Part shown: piece after piece, positions 17,549-23,900 of the stretch
How the letters are laid out: each line of letters begins with the position of its first letter
Numbering within the stretch: position 1 is the stretch's first letter
NCBI GenBank assembly: GCA_017650905.1
Contig: JAGCDZ010000001.1
Location: forward strand, 1 to 64,000
Direction: 5' to 3'
From: Prevotella sp.
GTDB lineage: Bacteria; Bacteroidota; Bacteroidia; Bacteroidales; Bacteroidaceae
Length of the DNA: 64,000 bases
Translations under genes and position numbers: made by a program
Notes under the pieces: generated by a model
Seen by the model: only the letters and a program-made list of their open reading frames with translations
What the model was told of the DNA's origin: nothing
Database searches by the model: none

Positions 17549-18094
17549 ATGGACAAGCTCTCTGCAGAACAACGGCATAAGAACATGGCGGCGATTCGTG
17601 GGAAGGACACGAAGCCGGAGATGATTGTGCGTAAGGGGCTGTGGAGTAGGGGATTCCGATATAGATTGAATTCTCCCAAGTTGCCTGGGCATCCGGATCT
17701 GGTGCTGAGGAAATACAGGACGTGCATCTTTGTGAATGGGTGCTTCTGGCACGGACACAATGCAGATGTGAGAAGTGAAAAGGGTGAAGTGAAGAATTCG
17801 GAGTGCTGTAAGATTCCGAAGACGAATCGGACGTTCTGGGTGGCGAAGATTCGTAGGAATCAGGAGCGTGATATCGAGGAGCAGAAGCGATTGGCGGAAA
17901 TGGGTTGGCACTGCATCACCGTGTGGGAGTGTGAGCTGAAGCCCTCGAAGCGCGAGGAAACCCTGAAGTCGCTGGCATTTACCCTCAACAAGATTTGGCT
18001 GGATGATCATGCTGTGAAAAAGCCTTATCCGAAACAGGAGGAAGAGGGCGGAATGCTGATGGCTGCGGAAGAGAATGCTGCTTCTCTTTCATAA
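17549..18094 (+). CDS. vsr: Vsr very-short-patch mismatch endonuclease
   Basis: 181 residues. It nicks at T:G mismatches made when 5-methylcytosine deaminates. The catalytic residues align with E. coli Vsr: D50 in GHPDLVL and H68 in CFWHGH. The metal-site and recognition blocks PKTNRTFW, KIRRNQERD and WECEL follow. Between the HGH motif and the conserved Cys there is an extra stretch of about a dozen residues (ADVRSEKGEVKNSE) coded by a 7-bp-periodic repeat. It starts directly at the stop of the deoxyribosyltransferase gene. The likely clients are the two m5C methylases 9-11 kb upstream. A strong hairpin ends the unit at 18111-18141. Confidence 0.93.
   Translation: MDKLSAEQRHKNMAAIRGKDTKPEMIVRKGLWSRGFRYRLNSPKLPGHPDLVLRKYRTCIFVNGCFWHGHNADVRSEKGEVKNSECCKIPKTNRTFWVAKIRRNQERDIEEQKRLAEMGWHCITVWECELKPSKREETLKSLAFTLNKIWLDDHAVKKPYPKQEEEGGMLMAAEENAASLS
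17768..17795 (+). repeat. 7-bp-periodic repeat inside vsr
   Basis: Reads roughly as gtgagaa gtgaaaa gggtgaa gtgaaga, four imperfect heptamers. It codes for extra residues between the HGH motif and the conserved Cys of Vsr. Confidence 0.55.
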
Positions 18095-18110
18095 AGAATG
18101 TTAAAATTTT

Positions 18111-18141
18111 AGTAGGTGTCCCGACTTTTGGGACACCTACT
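18111..18141 (+). terminator. hairpin ending the vsr unit
   Basis: Arms 18111-18122 and 18130-18141 are a perfect 12-bp inverted repeat with a 7-nt loop. No long T tract follows, so it may be a stabilising or bidirectional hairpin. A new promoter starts 5 bp later. Confidence 0.7.
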
Positions 18142-18145
18142 ATTG

Positions 18146-18153
18146 TATATTTG
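18146..18153 (+). promoter_or_regulatory. -7 box TATATTTG for the 40-residue protein
   Basis: Exact TAnnTTTG match, followed by cagcaaaa. The same extended string (tatatttgcagcaaaa) recurs at 18363, so two neighbouring genes have nearly the same promoter. Confidence 0.7.
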
Positions 18154-18178
18154 CAGCAAAATATAAAAAATAAAGCTT

Positions 18179-18301
18179 ATGATTGGACTTATTGTTTGGT
18201 GCATTATTATCATTTTCATTGCCGCTTGCTTACTGCCGTGGTGGTTTATTCCCGCAGCTGTAATATATTTCTTTATCGTAGAGCTTCTTAGAAAGCATTA
18301 A
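18179..18301 (+). CDS. 40-residue single-span membrane protein
   Basis: Encodes 40 residues starting MIGLIVWCIIIIFIAACLLP and ending IVEILLRK-like (VELLRKH). One or two hydrophobic segments cover nearly the whole protein, broken by PWW at 20-22; the C-terminus is positive, so it should face the cytoplasm. It has its own -7 box 25 bp upstream and stands alone between the Vsr hairpin and the second lipoprotein gene. Small membrane proteins in defence islands can be toxins or membrane-depolarising effectors, but nothing here shows that. Confidence 0.6.
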   Translation: MIGLIVWCIIIIFIAACLLPWWFIPAAVIYFFIVELLRKH

Positions 18302-18362
18302 GAATGATCGTTTTTTATTTAACATAAATACAGATTTATTTGGAAAAATGAAAGTATTTGTT

Positions 18363-18370
18363 TATATTTG
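18363..18370 (+). promoter_or_regulatory. -7 box TATATTTG before the second lipoprotein
   Basis: Exact consensus, 62 bp before the ATG at 18433, in the same tatatttgcagcaaaa context as the box at 18146. Confidence 0.65.
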
Positions 18371-18432
18371 CAGCAAAAATAATGTTTCTTATCCGCAAGA
18401 TGAGGATGAAATAATTACATGGGCATGATAGC

Positions 18433-18795
18433 ATGAAGATTATCTATCTTATAATATGTGTATTGCTGCTGATGGCTTGTGGAGATAGGCCCAAGCAACA
18501 GCCATCCAATACAGAAAATGATAGGGTGGAAGAGCTTTATGATCGGGCTAAGGCTGATTCTGTTTGTCAGGAGATATTGCGGAAGGCCAAGGATGAAGTG
18601 GAGCTTGAAAAGAAATCATCCCCTAAATCCGTCACTAAAAAAACTCGTTCTCAATCATCTTCATCAAGGGGACATAAAAGTAAAAAGCCGAAATATGACA
18701 ATATGCGGGGCTTTGATCCTGCGTCTGAGGATGATATGGATGATAACGGCATGAGCCGCTATATGGAGAATAATGATGAAGAGGGTTGGGATTAA
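18433..18795 (+). CDS. small lipoprotein with conserved acidic tail (copy 2)
   Basis: 120 residues. Signal peptide with lipobox LLMAC, then a charged region rich in Ser and Lys (KKSSPKSVTKKTRSQSSSSR), and the same acidic tail as the protein at 16555-16890. Only the tail and the following junction are shared between the two genes; the lipoprotein leaders and the middle parts are unrelated in sequence. This suggests that the tail is the functional or recombining unit. It has its own -7 box. Confidence 0.7.
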   Translation: MKIIYLIICVLLLMACGDRPKQQPSNTENDRVEELYDRAKADSVCQEILRKAKDEVELEKKSSPKSVTKKTRSQSSSSRGHKSKKPKYDNMRGFDPASEDDMDDNGMSRYMENNDEEGWD

Positions 18796-18886
18796 CTAAA
18801 ACGTGATAAAGATGGAGTACAAACCTTGGGAAGTTCAAAAAAATCTCTGGAAAGAGAAATGTAAATGGGGAAGCTGTCAGAATAAA
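18697..18886 (+). repeat. 190-bp direct repeat, copy 2
   Basis: Counterpart of 16792-16981 (offset 1905). After the repeat the reading frame continues directly into the metallophosphoesterase gene, whereas copy 1 continues into a separate 67-residue protein. Confidence 0.9.
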
Positions 18887-19711
18887 GAAGAATTATTTAA
18901 ATCAATAGGAAAAATCGCCCGAACGATGGTCGGGGGATTCCTCGTCTATCTGCTCTCGTCGTGTAGCGGTTTTGAGTCACATCCTTACGATGTGAACATC
19001 AAGGGGGAGAAGGGTATCAATGCCAGGCAGATGGCAATCATTGAGAAAGAGTTTGCCAACAAGGAGGAAATTCGCATCGCGTTTATCAGTGATACCCACC
19101 TGTGGATTAGCGATGCCCGTGACCAGGTGGAAGATGTGAATCGCAGAAACGTTGACTTTGTGGTGCACTGTGGCGATCTGACGGATACCGCTACAGAGAA
19201 GGAATTCGAGTGGTCGCGTGACGTACTGATGGGCCTGAACTGTCCGTTTGTGGCATTGATCGGTAATCACGACTTCCTCGGCACTGGTAACCAGACTTAT
19301 GAGGTGATGTATGGGGCCTTAGATTTCTCGTTTATTGCAGGTCGCGTCAAGTTCGTTTGCCTGAATACCAATGCTGTAGAGTATGACTATTTGGCTGCTG
19401 TGCCTAACTTCGACTTCATGGAGGAGCAGTTTACAAAGAATACCGACAAGTTCGACCGTACCGTCATCGTGATGCATGCTGCACCATACACCGACCAGTT
19501 CAACAACAATGTCTGCAAGGCATTCCGTCGCTATCTTGATTTTGCTCCAGGCCTGATGTGCTGCATCTATGGACACGACCACAACGACACTGTCTCTGAT
19601 ATCTATGGCGACGGGCTGATGTTCTATGCCATCGACTGTGCCCAGAATCGAAACTATCGAATAATGACTATAAAAAAGGACGGCTATGAAATGGAACAGA
19701 TTCGTTATTAG
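18812..19711 (+). CDS. calcineurin-like metallophosphoesterase, N-terminus fused to repeat
   Basis: The metallophosphoesterase part has all metal-ligand motifs: ISDTHLW, HCGDLTDT, IGNHDF, VMHAAP and YGHDHND, so it should be an active phosphatase or phosphodiesterase; the substrate is unknown. Its own start is probably the ATG at 18926, where a lipoprotein signal peptide (MVGGFLVYLLSSCSGF) begins, which would place it in the envelope. The frame is open further upstream: from ATG 18812 it encodes EYKPWEVQKNLWKEKCKWG, the start of the repeat-encoded small protein. The fusion looks like a recombination scar. The downstream outer-membrane gene overlaps its end by 26 bases. Confidence 0.8.
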   Translation: MEYKPWEVQKNLWKEKCKWGSCQNKEELFKSIGKIARTMVGGFLVYLLSSCSGFESHPYDVNIKGEKGINARQMAIIEKEFANKEEIRIAFISDTHLWISDARDQVEDVNRRNVDFVVHCGDLTDTATEKEFEWSRDVLMGLNCPFVALIGNHDFLGTGNQTYEVMYGALDFSFIAGRVKFVCLNTNAVEYDYLAAVPNFDFMEEQFTKNTDKFDRTVIVMHAAPYTDQFNNNVCKAFRRYLDFAPGLMCCIYGHDHNDTVSDIYGDGLMFYAIDCAQNRNYRIMTIKKDGYEMEQIRY

Positions 19712-20366
19712 TATGGTCATGCTGACATGTTCGTTGCATGTCATGGCTGGTGATAGCCTCGATATAGTAGAGAAGAGCAAGTTTGAACGGCGACTCGAGC
19801 GCAAGCAGAATGCATGGTTGTCGCTGATTCCTACCCATTTCGTCATCCAGAATGCTGGTAACATGGGTACGCTGTCGGCAGGTGTTGGCTGGAGCTATGG
19901 TAAGAACAGGAAGTTGGAGACAGAGTTGCTGGTAGGTTTCATCCCCAAGCATGATTCCTCGCGTCCTAAAGTGACCACAACCCTGAAGGGTAACTACATC
20001 CCATGGAAGATTGACCTCTCGAAGATTATAGAGAAGATACCCGAAGATCGTTGGAGGTTTGAGCCGCTGACTGCCAGCCTCTATCTCAACACCGTCTATG
20101 GACATGAGTTCTGGAAGAGCCAGCCCGCCCGCTATCCCGATAGCTATTATGAGTTTATGTCAACCAAGTTCCGTCTGAACATTGCATTAGGTGAGCGTAT
20201 CGAGTGCAAGATTCCTGAGGGCAAACGCAGACAACATAGTCGTATCGCGCTATTCTATGAGTTCAGTACGTGTGATCTCTATATCCGTTCCATGTTTCAG
20301 AGTAGCGACGTGAAACTGAAGGACATCATCGGCATCTCCATTGGTGCAAAGTTCTATACCAATTGA
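19686..20366 (+). CDS. outer-membrane beta-barrel-like protein
   Basis: 226 residues with an N-terminal signal peptide (MKWNRFVISMVMLTCSLHVMA). The mature part alternates polar and aromatic residues and ends in GISIGAKFYTN, as outer-membrane strands of Bacteroidales do. I know similar proteins only as uncharacterised outer-membrane beta-barrel proteins. Its start overlaps the end of the metallophosphoesterase by 26 bases, so the two envelope proteins are coupled and may work on one envelope substrate. Confidence 0.7.
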   Translation: MKWNRFVISMVMLTCSLHVMAGDSLDIVEKSKFERRLERKQNAWLSLIPTHFVIQNAGNMGTLSAGVGWSYGKNRKLETELLVGFIPKHDSSRPKVTTTLKGNYIPWKIDLSKIIEKIPEDRWRFEPLTASLYLNTVYGHEFWKSQPARYPDSYYEFMSTKFRLNIALGERIECKIPEGKRRQHSRIALFYEFSTCDLYIRSMFQSSDVKLKDIIGISIGAKFYTN

Positions 20367-20383
20367 GCGTTTTTTATATCAGA

Positions 20384-21010
20384 TCAGGTTAGGCTGAAGA
20401 GAAACTGCTGATCGGTGTATTCCCACTGGGCTGTGCCGAAACGGATGAGGCGGGCGAGTAGGGTAATGACCTTCTGACGTGGGAGCTTGGAGAGGCGGAC
20501 AATCTGATTCAGCGTCTTTCGGCCTTGCATCACATCAAGGAGCTGGCGAACGGTATCGTTGTAAGTCATCACGGTTCCTCTTGGCTTCTGTGCCTCGCGC
20601 CAGAGGGCCAAATGAACGGGTGAGGCTACGATGTTCTCATCGGCAATGCGGATGTAGGCCCGCGGTTTTCCGGCTTCATCCTGAGCGCAGATAGGACATT
20701 TTTCGGAAGGCGGGATGGTGGCTACGACAATGGTTCGCCCATCAGCATGATAGGTATCGAATTTGATGCTGGGTTCTGGCTTGCAGTATTTGTAAGCGGC
20801 CTGGTGCATCATATAAATCTCCTCCTCAGAGCGGACACCGGAGAGATGACCGTCATCGCGGACACCTATCAGCAGGCGCCCTCCATCGGTATTTGCAAAG
20901 GCCGACACCGATTTTGCCAGTTTACAGGCATCAGTCACACGGTATTTGAAATCCTGTTGCTGATGCTCGCCTTCACGAATGAGCCGGAGAAGATAGTGCT
21001 TATCGTCCAT
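20384..21010 (-). CDS. AlbA_2/Schlafen-type DNA-binding protein
   Basis: 208 residues. Residues 8-115 match the AlbA_2 domain (QDFKYR, SVSAFANTDGGRLLIGVRDDG, then RTIVVATIPPS and AYIRIADEN). A winged-helix-like C-terminus (LNQIVRLSKLPRQKVITLLARLI) follows. Such proteins are transcription regulators or nucleic-acid-binding factors of unknown target. Its start overlaps the last 11 bases of tex, so the two are co-transcribed leftwards. Confidence 0.82.
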   Translation of the reverse strand: MDDKHYLLRLIREGEHQQQDFKYRVTDACKLAKSVSAFANTDGGRLLIGVRDDGHLSGVRSEEEIYMMHQAAYKYCKPEPSIKFDTYHADGRTIVVATIPPSEKCPICAQDEAGKPRAYIRIADENIVASPVHLALWREAQKPRGTVMTYNDTVRQLLDVMQGRKTLNQIVRLSKLPRQKVITLLARLIRFGTAQWEYTDQQFLFSLT

Positions 21011-23198
21011 TGTGGTTGTTGAGCCCCTTCATACTGAGTGATATACGGTTGCGACGGCGGTCTACCTCGATGACGCGGACAAGGATGTGCTGATGGAGCT
21101 TGACGACATCGGTGGGATGGGCGATGCGACGATTGGCCATCTGGGAGATATGTACCAGACCATCCTGATGGACACCGATATCGACAAAGGCACCGAAGTT
21201 GGTGATGTTGGTGACGATACCAGGCAACTCCATTCCCTCGATAAGGTCATCGACGGTATTGACGCGTGAGTCGAATTCAAACTCTTCAATCTGCTGGCGA
21301 GGATCACGGCCAGGCTTCTCCAGCTCCTTGAGGATATCGGTGAGGGTAGGGATGCCCACCTCATCGGTCACGTAGCGTTTGATGTCGATGGCCTCACGCT
21401 TCTCCTTATTATTAATAAGGTCGATAACGGCGCAACCCTGATCCTTGGCCATCTGCTCTACGATGTCGTAGCGCTCAGGATGGACGGCGGAGTTGTCGAG
21501 CGGATTCTTGGCTCCTGGGATGCGGAGGAAACCTGCACACTGCTGGAAGGCTGCGGGGCCGAGACGAGGAACCTTTTTCAATTGGGCACGGGAGGTGAAG
21601 GCACCATTCTCCTTGCGATAATCCAGAATGTTCTTGGCGAGGACGGGACCAAGGCCGCTGACGTACATGAGCAGGTGTTGGGAGGCGGTGTTGAGATTGA
21701 CACCTACGTTGTTGACACAGCTCTCGACGGTCAGATCGAGGGCGTTCTTGAGTTTCGTCTGATCGACGTCGTGCTGATATTGTCCTACGCCAATGCTCTT
21801 GGGATCAATCTTGACGAGCTCTGCGAGGGGATCCATTAAGCGACGGCCTATGGAAACGGCTCCTCTGACGGTGACATCTTCATCGGGGAATTCATCGCGC
21901 GCAATCTTAGAGGCGGAATAGACGGAGGCGCCATCCTCAGAAACGGTGAAGAGCTGGGGGGAAAGATTAGCTGGACTATTCTTACTAGTTTGGCTAGTTA
22001 TGTCGTAGCGGCCTGCGAGGACATCACGGATGAAATCGTTGGTCTCGCGACTGGCAGTACCGTTACCGATGGAGATGGCTTCGATCTGGTATTTCTTCAG
22101 CATCTTCTGAACAGCCATTGCCGATTCCATACGCTTGTTGATGGGCGGATGGGGGAAGATGGCCTCGTGGTGGAGCAGATTGCCTTGGGCATCGAGGCAT
22201 ACAACCTTGCAGCCTGTACGGAAACCTGGGTCGATACCCATCACGCGTTTCTGACCTAAGGGGGCACCAAGCAACAGTTGGCGGAGGTTCTCTGCGAAGA
22301 CGCGGATGGCCTCTTCATCAGCCTTCTCCTTGCTGAGGGCTGCAAACTCTGTCTCTATGGAAGGTTTGAGCAGGCGCTTGTAACCATCCTCTACCGCTTC
22401 GGCCACCAATCTGCCGCAGGGCGTGTTACCATAGACATAATGACGCTGGAGGCGCTCGATGCACTCGTCATCGTCGGGTGATATACTGATGCGGAGGATG
22501 CCTTCGCTCTCCCCTCGGCGCATGGCCAGAAGACGGTGGGAAGAACAACGTTTGAGGGGCTCCTCCCAATCGAAGTAATCACCGTATTTTGCTGCTTCCT
22601 CGCTGTCGGCCTTGGATTTGACCACTTTCGAGGTAATCATGGCTTGACGACGGAAGGCTCCACGGAGTTGCTGACGGCTGCGCTCATCCTCGCTCACCAT
22701 CTCGGCGATGATGTCCTGGGCACCCTTGAGGGCTGTCTCTGCATCTTTCACATCGCCCTTGATGTATTTCTCTGCTGCATGCATGGGGTCACGCTCGCGT
22801 TGCATGAGGAGAATCCTGGCAAGGGGCTCGAGACCTTGTTCGCGGGCTACCTGAGCCCTTGTGCGCCGCTTGGGCTTGTAAGGCAGATAGATATCCTCGA
22901 GTTCGGTGGCATCCCAACAGTCGGTGATGCGCTTCTCCAGCTCCGGCGTCAATTTGCCAAGCTCTGTGATGGTCTTGAGCACCGTCTCCTTACGCTTCTG
23001 AATCTCCTTGAACCGTTCGTATTGGGTACTGATGGCTGCAATCTGCACTTCGTCGAGTCCTCCCGTCCGTTCCTTGCGATAGCGGGAGATAAACGGGATG
23101 GTGCAGCCCTCGTCGAGCAGGGCCAGAGTGTTATCGACAGCCTTTTCCTGAAGGTTGAGTTGTTGGGCAATCAGTCGTGCGAAGCTATTCTTTTCCAT
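21000..23198 (-). CDS. tex: Tex family transcription accessory / S1 RNA-binding protein
   Basis: About 732 residues from the ATG at 23198. The earlier ATG at 23222 lies in the -7 box and is rejected. The family core is clear: RYRKERTGGLDE, MGIDPGFRTGCK (YqgF/RuvC-like fold), SEDGASVYSASK, SIGVGQYQHDVDQ, the helix-hairpin-helix region NLNTASQHLLMYVSGLG, and a C-terminal S1 domain (GIVTNITNFGAFVDIGVHQD). Compared with relatives I recall, there is an extra segment of about 14 residues (ITSQTSKNSPANLSP) just before the SEDGASVYS block. Tex binds nucleic acids and affects transcription elongation and stress resistance. Confidence 0.93.
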   Translation of the reverse strand: MEKNSFARLIAQQLNLQEKAVDNTLALLDEGCTIPFISRYRKERTGGLDEVQIAAISTQYERFKEIQKRKETVLKTITELGKLTPELEKRITDCWDATELEDIYLPYKPKRRTRAQVAREQGLEPLARILLMQRERDPMHAAEKYIKGDVKDAETALKGAQDIIAEMVSEDERSRQQLRGAFRRQAMITSKVVKSKADSEEAAKYGDYFDWEEPLKRCSSHRLLAMRRGESEGILRISISPDDDECIERLQRHYVYGNTPCGRLVAEAVEDGYKRLLKPSIETEFAALSKEKADEEAIRVFAENLRQLLLGAPLGQKRVMGIDPGFRTGCKVVCLDAQGNLLHHEAIFPHPPINKRMESAMAVQKMLKKYQIEAISIGNGTASRETNDFIRDVLAGRYDITSQTSKNSPANLSPQLFTVSEDGASVYSASKIARDEFPDEDVTVRGAVSIGRRLMDPLAELVKIDPKSIGVGQYQHDVDQTKLKNALDLTVESCVNNVGVNLNTASQHLLMYVSGLGPVLAKNILDYRKENGAFTSRAQLKKVPRLGPAAFQQCAGFLRIPGAKNPLDNSAVHPERYDIVEQMAKDQGCAVIDLINNKEKREAIDIKRYVTDEVGIPTLTDILKELEKPGRDPRQQIEEFEFDSRVNTVDDLIEGMELPGIVTNITNFGAFVDIGVHQDGLVHISQMANRRIAHPTDVVKLHQHILVRVIEVDRRRNRISLSMKGLNNHNGR

Positions 23199-23219
23199 AC
23201 AATTCGTTAATTTATGCTG

Positions 23220-23227
23220 CAAAAATA
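23220..23227 (-). promoter_or_regulatory. -7 box TATTTTTG of tex
   Basis: Consensus TAnnTTTG on the minus strand, 21 bp before the tex ATG. It lies 22 bp from the divergent -7 box at 23250. Confidence 0.65.
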
Positions 23228-23249
23228 CGAATAATCCGCGAGAATTGTG

Positions 23250-23257
23250 TACTTTTG
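23250..23257 (+). promoter_or_regulatory. -7 box TACTTTTG of the LolA-like/ABC-F unit
   Basis: Consensus match, 19 bp before the ATG at 23277. The region where its -33 element would sit coincides with the tex -7 box, so the two promoters overlap. Confidence 0.7.
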
Positions 23258-23276
23258 CACCTTGAAATTGAAAAAA

Positions 23277-23900
23277 ATGAGAAATAAGATATTATTAATC
23301 GTAGCATTGCTGTTGTCGGTACTGACCTCTATACAGGCAGAGGATAATCCCAATGCACGACAGGCGAGGCGGATTTTCAACCAGGCTTATCAGCAGGTTT
23401 TCGGTGAGCAGGGGGCAACGTTGCGCTACGACGTGAACATTACTGGCATCTATAAGACTTATGGCACCATCTGGTATAAAGGCAAGAAAAGCAAGTTCGT
23501 AGATGCCAAGATGAACTCCTGGAACGATGGCGTGACCGTCTACACCATCAAGAATAAGAAAAAGAATAAAGAGGTGGAGATTCACAGCGCGAAGAACAAC
23601 AAATCGGATAAGTATTCGGGTAAGTTCAAGTTCGAGCCTGAGAATTTCGACTATAGTATCGCCAATCATGAGCAAGGACTTATGCTGACGCTGAAGGCCA
23701 AAAAAGGTGCGAAGGGTATCAAGGAGATACATGCCTTAGTGAAGCGCCAGACTTATGAGCCTATCAGTTTACGCATCAAAATCGCCTTTATCTGGACCAC
23801 CGTTAAGATCTCGAATTTCAAGTCGGGTGGTATTACGGACGATATGCTGCGGTTCCCTGCAGAGAAATACAAGGACTATAAGTTTGTAGACAAACGATGA
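23277..23900 (+). CDS. LolA-like outer-membrane lipoprotein carrier family protein
   Basis: 207 residues from the ATG at 23277, chosen because the frame upstream of it runs into the -7 box. Signal peptide MRNKILLIVALLLSVLTSIQA. The mature part has the LolA-like pattern: a beta-rich domain with GTIWYKGKKSKFV, WNDGVTVYTI and the closing FPAEKYKDYKFVDKR. LolA carries lipoproteins across the periplasm, but Bacteroidetes have several LolA-like paralogues and this one may do another job. It overlaps the ABC-F start by 4 bases. Confidence 0.75.
   Translation: MRNKILLIVALLLSVLTSIQAEDNPNARQARRIFNQAYQQVFGEQGATLRYDVNITGIYKTYGTIWYKGKKSKFVDAKMNSWNDGVTVYTIKNKKKNKEVEIHSAKNNKSDKYSGKFKFEPENFDYSIANHEQGLMLTLKAKKGAKGIKEIHALVKRQTYEPISLRIKIAFIWTTVKISNFKSGGITDDMLRFPAEKYKDYKFVDKR

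Noticed and set aside
22536..23210. 224-codon plus-strand frame opposite tex
   Set aside because: Antisense shadow of the strongly conserved tex gene.
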